Below, piece after piece: positions 25,519-33,297 of a stretch of 64,000 bases of DNA (positions are counted from its first letter, which is position 1; each line of letters opens with the position of its first letter). The notes below the pieces were generated by a model. That model made no database searches and had not been told where the DNA came from. It was given only the letters and a program-made list of their open reading frames with translations. Source of the DNA: Streptomyces chartreusis NRRL 3882 (lineage in GTDB: Bacteria > Actinomycetota > Actinomycetes > Streptomycetales > Streptomycetaceae); NCBI RefSeq assembly GCF_900236475.1, contig NZ_LT963352.1, positions 7,907,001-7,971,000 of the forward strand. The letters are read 5' to 3'. The position numbers and the translations under genes were made by a program.

Positions 25519-26616
25519 ATGAGACCCCTTCAGAGTGTCGTCCCGAGGCTGGCTGTCGCCGCCATGACGATCGTGCTGGGCACGCCCGGACTGGCCGCCG
25601 CCGACGAGGCGACCGGCGCCAAGGACACCACGTACTACATCTCGCTCGGCGACTCCCTGGCCTCTGGCTACCAGCCGGACGTCGACAAGGACACCGACGT
25701 CGCCTACACCGACCAGCTCTACGCGCAGCTCAAGCAGCGCACCCCCGGACTGAAGCACATACGCCTGGGCTGCACCGCTGAGACCACCGAGTCTCTGCTC
25801 AAGGGCGGAAAGTGCGACTACCCGAACGCCAAGTCGCAACTGGACGCCGCCCTGCAGGCCATGGCCCAGCACCACGGCAAGGTCGCCTACGTGACCCTCA
25901 GCGTGGGCGCGAACGACATCCTCCTCAATTGCGTCAGCCCGGCCGGCACGCTCGACGGGGCGTGCCTGAACAGCGCGCGCCAATCCATGGCGAAGAACCT
26001 CGCCCAGATCACCGGCGCGCTCCGCAAGGCGGGCACGGACGACACCCAGTTCGTGGGCTCGACGTACCACAACCCGTTCCTGGGAGCCTGGCTGCAGGGG
26101 GCCGCGGGGCAGCAGGCCGCCAAGGAGTCGGCACCCCTGGTCAAGGCCGCCAACACCGGGATCACCCAGGTGTACAAGTCGACGGGCTTCAAGGTGGCGG
26201 ACGTGGCCGGGGCCTTCTCCTCGGACGACTTCACCACCCAGGTGAACGTGCCCGGCGCGGGCGAGGTGCCGGCGAACGTGGCCAAGATCTGTCAGCTGAC
26301 CTGGGCGTGCACGAAGAAGGACCCGCACCCCAACGCCGAGGGCCACAAAGTGATCGCAGGCGCCTTCGCGGCGGTGCTCGCCGCGAACGACGCGCCCGGT
26401 GCGAGCGCGTCCCCGTCCCCGACCTCCAGCGAGTCGGCCACGCCCGAGCCCGGCACGGACACGGGGGCGAACCACCCCACCACGAACGGAGATCTCGCCG
26501 AGACCGGCGCGTCGAGCAGCACTCCCGTCCTCGCGGGTGCCGGACTCGCGGTCGTGGCAGTCGGCACCGCCGCGGTCTACCTCGCACGCAGGCGCCGGAC
26601 CAGCGAACAGAACTGA
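25519..26616 (+). CDS. Secreted SGNH/GDSL hydrolase with LAETG sortase signal
   Basis: A 365-aa exported lipase/esterase. A signal peptide occupies about residues 1-28 (LAVAAMTIVLGTPGLAAA). The SGNH blocks are visible: ISLGDSLASGY (block I, Ser46), VTLSVGANDILL (block III) and DPHPNAEGHKVIA (block V, Asp and His). A Ser/Thr/Pro-rich spacer leads to LAETG, a hydrophobic helix (VLAGAGLAVVAVGTAAVYLA) and RRRRTSEQ, so the protein should be fixed to peptidoglycan by a class E sortase, which uses LAxTG in streptomycetes. GTG 25516 is an alternative start one codon earlier. It converges on the metallophosphoesterase gene. The ester substrate is unknown. Confidence 0.92.
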   Translation: MRPLQSVVPRLAVAAMTIVLGTPGLAAADEATGAKDTTYYISLGDSLASGYQPDVDKDTDVAYTDQLYAQLKQRTPGLKHIRLGCTAETTESLLKGGKCDYPNAKSQLDAALQAMAQHHGKVAYVTLSVGANDILLNCVSPAGTLDGACLNSARQSMAKNLAQITGALRKAGTDDTQFVGSTYHNPFLGAWLQGAAGQQAAKESAPLVKAANTGITQVYKSTGFKVADVAGAFSSDDFTTQVNVPGAGEVPANVAKICQLTWACTKKDPHPNAEGHKVIAGAFAAVLAANDAPGASASPSPTSSESATPEPGTDTGANHPTTNGDLAETGASSSTPVLAGAGLAVVAVGTAAVYLARRRRTSEQN

Positions 26617-26645
26617 TGGGCAGTCAGTAGGAAAAACCTGAACAG

Positions 26646-26674
26646 CAGGCCGCTCGCGGGTCGCGGGCGGCCTG
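26646..26674. terminator. Terminator between convergent genes
   Basis: CAGGCCGC pairs with GCGGCCTG, with a GC-rich loop, in the 68-bp gap between the GDSL hydrolase and the metallophosphoesterase. It could serve both directions. Confidence 0.6.
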
Positions 26675-26684
26675 TCCGGCTCGG

Positions 26685-27914
26685 CTACGGACGACCGGGA
26701 CGCGGGGGCTTCACTGGGGAGCGGAGCACGAGCAGGGTGATCTCGCTGGGGGCGAAGACGCGGAACGGCGGGCCCCAGAAACCGGTGCCGCGGCTGGTGT
26801 AGAGGAGGGTGCGGGTGCCGTGGTGGCTGAGGCCGGCGAGGGCGGGCTGGTCGATGCGGACCAGGTGGTGGAAGGGCCAGATCTGGCCGCCGTGGGTGTG
26901 GCCGGAGAGTTGGAGGTCGATGCCGACGGCTGCCGCCCGGTCGACGAACTTCGGCTGGTGTGCCAGGAGCAGGACGGGCAGGTCGGGGTCGGCGCCGTTC
27001 AAGGCTCCGGCGAGGTGGGCGCGGTGGCCCGCCAGGCCGGAGGACTCGGCGGTGACGTCATCCACGCCGGCGACCACGAGGGTGTCGCCTCCGCGTTCGA
27101 GCAGCAGGTGGCGGTTGCGCAGCGGCTCCCAGCCCAGCTCGCCCATGAGGTCGACCCAGCCCTGGGCCTCGCTGTAGTACTCGTGGTTGCCGGTGACGTA
27201 GACACGAGCCCGGGTGGCCCGCACGGTACCGAGTGGGACGGCCTGGGCGCGACGGCGTTCGGCCGTGCCGTCCGCGATGTCGCCGGTGTGGCAGACCAGG
27301 TCGGCTTCCAGAGAGTTCACCGTCTCGCAGACCCGCGCCGACCAGCGAGTGCGATCGAGCGGGCCGTAGTGGGTGTCGGTGATGAGGACGACGCGGATGC
27401 CGTCCAGCCCGGCACCCAACCGGGGGAGTTGCACGTCGAGTCGGCGCACGCGCGGCACGCGGCGGGCTTCGGCGTACCCCCAGGCGAGTAGCACGGCGGT
27501 TGTGCCGAGGACGGCCCATGTGACGATTCGGGCCCGGTCCTGACTCTCGCCGACGCCGGCCACGGTCAGGGCGAGCCGCAAGGGGACGCCGAGCAGAACG
27601 GACCAGGTGAACAGGGCCCAGCTGGTGCCCAGCAGGGTGTCACCGACGATCGCCGCCCGGTCCTGCTGACGCCGGCCGTGGCCGCGCACCATGGCGAGCG
27701 GCATACCGACGAGGCCGAGGGCGAACAGGGCGGTGCCGACCAGTGCGACGGGCAGCGGCCAGTGCTGGCCGGTGTGCAGGAGCACCCAGCAGGGCACGGC
27801 CCACAGCAGGACGGGGGCGATCAGGGGGATGTAGCGCATCAGGCGGTGCAGTCGGCTCTCCTGGGGAGCTTGCGCTTCGCCGTCGGCGGGTCGGGTGTTG
27901 CTGGTGTCGGTCAC
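26685..27914 (-). CDS. Membrane-anchored metallophosphoesterase
   Basis: A 409-aa protein with four or five N-terminal membrane helices (about residues 26-170) followed by a calcineurin-type phosphoesterase domain. The metal-binding motifs are in order: VVLITDTHYGP (D-x-H), ADLVCHTGDIADG (GD), VYVTGNHEYY (GNHE), VLLLAHQPKF and LSGHTHGGQIWPF (GHTHGG). This layout is that of the YkuE/YaeI group, which cleaves phosphodiester or pyrophosphate bonds at the membrane, such as UDP-diacylglucosamine-like lipids. The GTG at 27914 has GGGAGGGG upstream. The physiological substrate is not known. Confidence 0.9.
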   Translation of the reverse strand: MTDTSNTRPADGEAQAPQESRLHRLMRYIPLIAPVLLWAVPCWVLLHTGQHWPLPVALVGTALFALGLVGMPLAMVRGHGRRQQDRAAIVGDTLLGTSWALFTWSVLLGVPLRLALTVAGVGESQDRARIVTWAVLGTTAVLLAWGYAEARRVPRVRRLDVQLPRLGAGLDGIRVVLITDTHYGPLDRTRWSARVCETVNSLEADLVCHTGDIADGTAERRRAQAVPLGTVRATRARVYVTGNHEYYSEAQGWVDLMGELGWEPLRNRHLLLERGGDTLVVAGVDDVTAESSGLAGHRAHLAGALNGADPDLPVLLLAHQPKFVDRAAAVGIDLQLSGHTHGGQIWPFHHLVRIDQPALAGLSHHGTRTLLYTSRGTGFWGPPFRVFAPSEITLLVLRSPVKPPRPGRP

Positions 27915-28108
27915 GCTTCCCCTCCCGGACCAGGCTGCCGTCTCGCGCACTGTATCCGGTCGCCCTCGGGCCGGCCGGACCGGCGTCCATGGGCGCGGCC
28001 CCTCGGGGCGAAGGGTAGGACGAACCACTCACTCGGGCTGGTGAGCGTTGCCCGGCCCCGCGCTCCGTCGCCGTACGAGCGCTGACGTTGTCGCGTGACC
28101 CGACCCGG

Positions 28109-28160
28109 GCGGGCTCGGCCTTCCGCCGAGCCCGCCGCCCGGCTCCGTACCGGAGCCGGG
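28109..28160 (-). terminator. Two stacked hairpins after the GH62 gene
   Basis: 28138-28160 forms CCCGGCTCCG-TAC-CGGAGCCGGG, a perfect 10-bp stem 15 bases after the GH62 stop. 28109-28135 forms a second stem of 11 bp (GCGGGCTCGGC/GCCGAGCCCGC). Tandem strong hairpins suggest efficient termination. Confidence 0.75.
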
Positions 28161-28174
28161 CTGGTGTCACGCCG

Positions 28175-29641
28175 TCAGCGCCGCAGTGTCAGCAGACCCG
28201 GACGGTAGGGCAGGAGGCCGTAGTCGCCGCCGGAGTTGGGGCTGCGCCCCTGGTAGAGCAACTGCAGATTGCAGGGATCGACGGTCATGGTCTGATCGGG
28301 GCTGGTGCGGATCAGCTCGCCGTGGCTGATGTCGTTGGTCCAGGTGGCGCCGCTGTTGGCCTTGCCGGCGAAGGGATTGCTCTCGGTCGCGGCCTGGGGT
28401 GTCCAGGTGCCGTTCAGACTGGTGGCCGTGAACGAGCGGAAGTAGCGCCCCTGCGAGCCGATCGCCTCGACGATCATGAGGTAGCGGTTCTGGCCCTGGA
28501 GCTTGTAGACCTGCGGGGCTTCGAACAGGTTGTTCGTCGTATCGCTCATGACCACTGTCGAGTTCGAGCCGAAGCTGCCCGGGAAGTTCCCGATCGGCAT
28601 ACTGGCCCGGTAGATCTTGCCGTTGTCGCCGGCGAAGAACAGGTACATGTTCGTCCCGTCAGCGATGAGCGTCTGGTCGATGGGTCCTGTTCCGGAGCCG
28701 GAGATGCTTCCGGAGAAGAGCACCTGCTCGGATGACCAGCCATTCGGGTTGGTGGGGTCGCTCGACGTCCGGTAGGAGAAGGCCGTCCTGCCCCACTGGT
28801 AGGCGAGCACCCAGATGTTCTTCGGCGCGAAGTAGAAGAGCGTGGGCGCGACGGTGGAATTCGACATCGTGTTCTGGCTGGCCGAGGCCATCTCTGACCA
28901 GTTGGTGAACAGGCCGAAGTTCATCGAACCCCAGCGCGTCCCCGTGTCGTGCGTCGTCGCATAGACGAGTTGCCTGCCGTTGTACGGGACGACGGTGAAG
29001 TCCTTGAGCGAGACCCACCCCGGCTTGGGCTGCGCCAGCGCGCCCGTTGACGTCCAGCGGTATGTCGACGGAAGGTCGCACGGGCCGGGATTGTCGGCGC
29101 CGACCTTGACGAGCTGCCACTGCTGGTTGCTGCCGCCCCAGTCGTCGTACTGGACGACGTTCGCGTTGTCGGCGGTGGAGGCGCCTTGTACTTCGAGTGC
29201 CTTGTTGCTGTGGCGCGAAATGAGCCTCACGTAGCCGTCCGAGCTGTCGGCCAGTCGCCACTGCTGGTTGGTGGCGTTCAGGTCGGCCCACTGGACGATC
29301 GAGCCGCCGTTCGCGGTGGACCAGTTGTGGACGTCCAGGACCTTGCCGGAGTGGCGGGACTTGATGCGGTAGTAGCCGCCCCCGGAATCGACGAACTGCC
29401 ACTGCTGCTGGTTCTGATCGTTTCTGGTCCACTGGGTGATGCGGGCGCCGTCGTTGGTCGCCATGTTGTAGACGTCCAGCGCCTTGCCGCTGTTGCGGTT
29501 GACCAGCACGTACGAGGCGTTGGGGTCTACCGTCGCCGCGCCGGCGGGCTGGGCGCCGAGGAAGGTGGCCACGAGCAGCAAGGGCGCGAGGACGGCGAGT
29601 AAGCGTCTGAGACGGACCGGGGACGGGTGGCGAAACCACAT
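28175..29641 (-). CDS. GH62 alpha-L-arabinofuranosidase with N-terminal CBM13
   Basis: A 488-aa secreted enzyme. The signal peptide ends near residue 35 (LLLVATFLGAQPAGA). Residues about 36-165 are a ricin-type CBM13 with three QQW repeats (NQQQWQF, NQQWRL, NQQWQLV). The GH62 catalytic domain (170-488) starts CDLPSTYRWTSTGALAQPKP and contains VSLKDFTVVPYNG (catalytic Asp), GPIDQTLIADG and FEAPQVYKL (Glu). GH62 enzymes remove arabinose side chains from arabinoxylan. AGGAGGG precedes ATG 29641. It diverges from the GH10 xylanase; a 16-bp palindrome lies 79 bp upstream of the start. The CBM13 is close in wording to that of the esterase at 31758. Confidence 0.95.
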   Translation of the reverse strand: MWFRHPSPVRLRRLLAVLAPLLLVATFLGAQPAGAATVDPNASYVLVNRNSGKALDVYNMATNDGARITQWTRNDQNQQQWQFVDSGGGYYRIKSRHSGKVLDVHNWSTANGGSIVQWADLNATNQQWRLADSSDGYVRLISRHSNKALEVQGASTADNANVVQYDDWGGSNQQWQLVKVGADNPGPCDLPSTYRWTSTGALAQPKPGWVSLKDFTVVPYNGRQLVYATTHDTGTRWGSMNFGLFTNWSEMASASQNTMSNSTVAPTLFYFAPKNIWVLAYQWGRTAFSYRTSSDPTNPNGWSSEQVLFSGSISGSGTGPIDQTLIADGTNMYLFFAGDNGKIYRASMPIGNFPGSFGSNSTVVMSDTTNNLFEAPQVYKLQGQNRYLMIVEAIGSQGRYFRSFTATSLNGTWTPQAATESNPFAGKANSGATWTNDISHGELIRTSPDQTMTVDPCNLQLLYQGRSPNSGGDYGLLPYRPGLLTLRR

Positions 29642-29719
29642 CGGAGGGCCCTCCTTTGGGGGGCGGGGGTGAGGTGACCCCGATGAACCGCGGAGCGGAC
29701 TGCCGGGGCAGGGACAAAT

Positions 29720-29735
29720 CTCGAAACGTTTCGAG
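29720..29735. promoter_or_regulatory. Perfect 16-bp palindrome, likely LacI-type operator
   Basis: CTCGAAACGTTTCGAG is a perfect palindrome 79 bases upstream of the GH62 start. The CG-centred GAAAC/GTTTC form is typical of LacI-family operators, and CGAAA-type repeats are described upstream of Streptomyces xylanase genes. The cognate regulator is not in the window. Confidence 0.65.
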
Positions 29736-29927
29736 GAATTCCCGGAAGCTTTGACGCCACAAGCTAGGAATGCGAGGCCCTCCGGTCAAGGCTTGTCGCC
29801 GATCTGTCCACAAACAGCGCATCGTCCAGCACATGGCGTCCGCACGCTCGTCCCGGCCCCGGCGCTGCGGTATCCGTCGACGGAGGCGCCGGGGGTTCGC
29901 CGTCCGGCGCGCAGGGGATCCCTGAAT

Positions 29928-29949
29928 GTTTCGGTCGAGGATCCGAAAC
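29928..29949. promoter_or_regulatory. Inverted repeat GTTTCGG-N8-CCGAAAC
   Basis: Seven-base arms separated by eight bases. The arms resemble the half-sites of the palindrome at 29720 (GTTTCG/CGAAAC) with wider spacing, so it may be a second site for the same regulator. Confidence 0.5.
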
Positions 29950-29966
29950 TTCTTCTGCGGGAAGTA

Positions 29967-29983
29967 TTGACGATCATCGTCAA
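29967..29983. promoter_or_regulatory. 17-bp palindrome TTGACGAT-C-ATCGTCAA
   Basis: A perfect palindrome around one central base, different in sequence from the CGAAAC sites. It starts with TTGACG, which resembles a -35 element, so a repressor here could block transcription toward the xylanase. Confidence 0.55.
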
Positions 29984-30295
29984 GACCTCAATCATCCCTG
30001 TCTGAGGAAGCGGCCATCGTTCGAGATATCGAGCCACGTCGGCCCTGAGCCATCTGTGCTGCACGGCAGATCCACGCAGACCACGCACAGCCGCACGACA
30101 GATCCGCGCACCAAAGCACCTGCAACCTGCGCCACCCCGTCACGTTCCGGTGAGGTTCGCACAGCGTGACCGTGGCGTCCGGTGATTCCGTGCCGCCCGG
30201 GTTCCGGCCCGCCCTGTCCGTCTGCCGAGTGGGAGCGGACGACGCATTCCCCTGCGCTTCGGTCCTTCCGTGATTTCTACCTTGGAGGCACAGCC

Positions 30296-31726
30296 ATGGG
30301 CGCATATGCCCTTCCCAGACCCGCTATCCGCCGGAAGATCCGCGGCCTGTTCCTGGCGCTGGTCGTCGGCGTCCTCGGCGTGGTCGCCGCACTGGTCTCG
30401 CCGCCGACCGCACACGCCGCCGAGAGCACGCTCGGCGCCGCGGCGGCACAGAGCGGCCGCTACTTCGGCACCGCCATCGCCTCGGGCAGGCTGGGCGACT
30501 CGGCGTACACGGCGATCGCGGGCCGTGAGTTCAACATGGTGACGGCCGAGAACGAGATGAAGATCGACGCCACCGAACCGCAGCGGGGCCAGTTCAACTT
30601 CACCGCCGGTGACCGCGTCTACAACTGGGCGGTGCAGAACGGCAAGCAGGTGCGCGGCCACACCCTGGCCTGGCACTCCCAGCAGCCCGGCTGGATGCAG
30701 AGCCTCAGCGGCAGCACGCTGCGCCAGGCGATGATCAACCACATCAACGGCGTGATGGCCCACTACAAGGGCAAGATCGCCCAGTGGGACGTCGTGAACG
30801 AGGCCTTCGCCGACGGCAGTTCGGGAGCCCGGCGCGACTCCAACCTCCAGCGCACCGGCAACGACTGGATCGAGGTCGCCTTCCGCACCGCGCGCGCCGC
30901 CGACCCGGCCGCCAAGCTCTGCTACAACGACTACAACGTCGAGAACTGGACCTGGGCCAAGACCCAGGCCATGTACGCCATGGTCAGGGACTTCAAGCAG
31001 CGCGGCGTGCCGATCGACTGCGTCGGCTTCCAGTCGCACTTCAACAGCGGCAGCCCGTACAACAGCAACTTCCGCACCACCCTGCAGAACTTCGCCGCCC
31101 TCGGCGTCGACGTGGCCATCACCGAGCTCGACATCCAGGGCGCCCCGGCCTCGACCTACGCCAACGTGACCAACGACTGTCTGGCCGTCCCGCGCTGCCT
31201 CGGCATCACCGTCTGGGGTGTGCGCGACTCCGACTCCTGGCGACCGGAGCACACGCCGCTGCTGTTCAACCGCGACGGCAGCAAGAAGCCCGCTTACACC
31301 GCCGTCCTCAACGCACTCAACGGCGGCACCTCCACGCCCCCTGCGGATTCCGGACAGATCAAGGGCGTCGGTTCGGGCCGCTGCCTGGACGTGCCCGGCA
31401 CCAGTACCACCGACGGCACCCAGCTCCACCTGTGGGACTGCCACAACGGCACCAACCAGCAGTGGACGTACACCGCCGCCGGCGAGCTCAGGGTCTACGG
31501 CAACAAGTGCCTGGACGCCGCCGGCACGGGCAACGGCGCGAAAGTCCAGATCTACAGCTGCTGGGGCGGCGACAACCAGAAATGGCGCCTCAACTCCGAC
31601 GGATCCATCGTCGGCGTCCAGTCCGGCCTCTGCCTCGACGCCGTCGCAAGTGGCACCGCCAACGGCACCCTGATCCAGCTCTACTCCTGCTCGAACGGCA
31701 GCAACCAACGCTGGACCCGCACCTGA
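30296..31726 (+). CDS. GH10 endo-1,4-beta-xylanase with C-terminal CBM13
   Basis: A 476-aa secreted xylanase. The signal peptide runs to about residue 41 (FLALVVGVLGVVAALVS, TAHA). The GH10 barrel (about 45-340) shows FNMVTAENEMKID, GHTLAWHSQ, the acid/base Glu169 in WDVVNEAF and the nucleophile Glu277 in ITELDIQG. Both lie at the positions expected from XlnA of S. lividans plus a 41-residue signal. CBM13 occupies 350-476 with three repeats (LDVPGTSTTDG, TNQQWTY, SNQRWTR). Architecture and length match XlnA/FXYN-type enzymes. ATG 30296 follows TTGGAGGC. The feruloyl-esterase-like gene starts 31 bases after the stop and is probably in the same transcript. Confidence 0.97.
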   Translation: MGAYALPRPAIRRKIRGLFLALVVGVLGVVAALVSPPTAHAAESTLGAAAAQSGRYFGTAIASGRLGDSAYTAIAGREFNMVTAENEMKIDATEPQRGQFNFTAGDRVYNWAVQNGKQVRGHTLAWHSQQPGWMQSLSGSTLRQAMINHINGVMAHYKGKIAQWDVVNEAFADGSSGARRDSNLQRTGNDWIEVAFRTARAADPAAKLCYNDYNVENWTWAKTQAMYAMVRDFKQRGVPIDCVGFQSHFNSGSPYNSNFRTTLQNFAALGVDVAITELDIQGAPASTYANVTNDCLAVPRCLGITVWGVRDSDSWRPEHTPLLFNRDGSKKPAYTAVLNALNGGTSTPPADSGQIKGVGSGRCLDVPGTSTTDGTQLHLWDCHNGTNQQWTYTAAGELRVYGNKCLDAAGTGNGAKVQIYSCWGGDNQKWRLNSDGSIVGVQSGLCLDAVASGTANGTLIQLYSCSNGSNQRWTRT

Positions 31727-31757
31727 TGGGACCTGCCACGAACGAAGGGGTGAATCG

Positions 31758-33131
31758 ATGAAGACCTACGGTGCGGCTTCCCCCGCCCCTCCACGAACAC
31801 ATCGCTGGTGGTCCCGCCTCGCCGCCGTGGTGACGGCGACCCTCGCGATCGGCATGCTCGCCGCGGTGAAGCCGACGCCCGCCGAGGCGGCGACGGTGGA
31901 CACCAATGCCTGGTACGTCCTGGTCAATCGCAACAGCGGCAAGGCGCTGGACGTCTCCGGCACCTCCACCGCCGACGGCGCGCGGGTGAGCCAGTGGACG
32001 CGCCACGACGGAGCCAACCAGCAGTGGCAGTTCGTGGACTCGGGCGGCGGCTTCTACCGCCTCAAGGCCCGGCATTCGGACAAGGTCCTCGACGTGGCCG
32101 GCGCCTCGACCGCTGACGGTGCCGCGATCCAGCAGTGGGCCGACCACAACGGGGCCAACCAGCAGTTCCGCCTGGCCGACTCCGAAGCGGGCCACGTCCG
32201 GCTGATCAACCGCAACAGCGGCAAGGCGGTGGAGGTGCAGGGCTCCTCCACCGCCGACGGCGGCAACGTCGTCCAGTACACCGACTGGGGCGGCGCCAAC
32301 CAGCAGTGGCAGTTGGTCAAGCTGTCGTCCGGTGGTGGCGCCGGCGGATGCGGCAACGCCCCGGCTCTGACGAGCGGTACGCACACGATTCAGAGCGGGG
32401 GCAAGACCCGCAGCTTCATCCTCAGGGTGCCCGCCAACTACGACAACACCCACCGCTACCGGCTGATCTTCGCGTTCCACTGGCGGGGCGGAACCGCCGG
32501 TGACGTCGCCTCGGGCGGCACGAGCGGGAGCGCCTGGTCCTACTACGGCCAGCAGGAACAGTCGAACAACACCGCGATCCTCGTCGCCCCCCAGGGCCTC
32601 GGCAACGGCTGGGCCAATTCCGGCGGTGAGGACATCACCTTCGTCGACGACATGATCCGGCGGATCGAGGGCGGCCTCTGTGTCAACCCGGCACAGCGTT
32701 TCGCCACGGGATTCAGCTGGGGCGGCGGAATGAGCTACGCACTCGCATGCAGCCGGGCGAACGTCTTCAGGGCCGTCGCGGTCATATCCGGCGCCGAGAT
32801 CAGCGGGTGCAGCGGCGGCACCCAGCCCATCGCCTACTTCGGAATCCACGGCGTCAGCGACTCCGTCCTCAACATCGCGCAAGGACGGTCCCTGCGCGAC
32901 AGGTTCGTCCGCAACAACGGCTGCGCCGCCCAGAGCCCGCGCGAGCCCGCGCCGGGCAGCCGAACGCACATCACCACCACCTACTCGGGCTGCCGTGCCG
33001 GATACCCGGTCCAATGGGCCGCCTTCGACGGAGGCCACATACCCGGTCCGGTCGACGGCTCCCCCAACGAAAGCGGCGTCGCCACCTGGACCAAAGCAGA
33101 GATCTGGAGGTTCTTCGCACAGTTCCAGTGA
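31758..33131 (+). CDS. CE1/PHB-depolymerase-type (feruloyl) esterase with N-terminal CBM13
   Basis: A 457-aa secreted esterase. The signal peptide ends near residue 44 (LAIGMLAAVKPTPAEA). CBM13 spans 46-190 with three repeats (NQQWQF, NQQFRL, NQQWQLV). The alpha/beta hydrolase domain (198-457) is of the LpqC/feruloyl esterase group: RVPANYDNTHRYRLIFAFHW, then APQGLGNGWANSGGED, the nucleophile elbow GFSWGGGMSY and the terminal FDGGHIPGPVDG with the likely catalytic His. Location directly after the xylanase suggests removal of ferulate from arabinoxylan; acetyl or PHB esters cannot be excluded. A paralogue with the modules in reverse order lies at 52198-53535. Confidence 0.92.
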   Translation: MKTYGAASPAPPRTHRWWSRLAAVVTATLAIGMLAAVKPTPAEAATVDTNAWYVLVNRNSGKALDVSGTSTADGARVSQWTRHDGANQQWQFVDSGGGFYRLKARHSDKVLDVAGASTADGAAIQQWADHNGANQQFRLADSEAGHVRLINRNSGKAVEVQGSSTADGGNVVQYTDWGGANQQWQLVKLSSGGGAGGCGNAPALTSGTHTIQSGGKTRSFILRVPANYDNTHRYRLIFAFHWRGGTAGDVASGGTSGSAWSYYGQQEQSNNTAILVAPQGLGNGWANSGGEDITFVDDMIRRIEGGLCVNPAQRFATGFSWGGGMSYALACSRANVFRAVAVISGAEISGCSGGTQPIAYFGIHGVSDSVLNIAQGRSLRDRFVRNNGCAAQSPREPAPGSRTHITTTYSGCRAGYPVQWAAFDGGHIPGPVDGSPNESGVATWTKAEIWRFFAQFQ

Positions 33132-33145
33132 CACGCCCTCACCAC

Positions 33146-33176
33146 GGGTGGAGCCAGGATGATCCTGGCTCCACCC
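33146..33176 (+). terminator. Terminator of the xylanase-esterase operon
   Basis: GGGTGGAGCCAGGA-TGA-TCCTGGCTCCACCC is a perfect 14-bp stem with a three-base loop, 14 bases after the stop codon. Confidence 0.85.
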
Positions 33177-33297
33177 TCCGGCTTCACGCTCCGGAAGAAG
33201 CCGAGTTTCTGAGGGCTGTGAGAACAGAGCATCTCTCTGGCCTTCTGGGCCAGGCCGAAGCAGCGGACTCGTCCAGCCGGCGTGCCGACCGTGATCC

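Larger units (their letters stand above)
29642..30295. promoter_or_regulatory. Divergent promoter region between GH62 and GH10
   Basis: No gene is supported in these 654 bases. They hold three separate inverted repeats (29720-29735, 29928-29949, 29967-29983) and the ribosome sites of both genes. The paired genes act on the same polymer, so common control is likely. Confidence 0.7.

Noticed and set aside
30231..30244. TGGGAGCG upstream of the xylanase as a CebR box
   Set aside because: Only the left half matches TGGGAGCGCTCCCA; the right half (GACGAC) does not.
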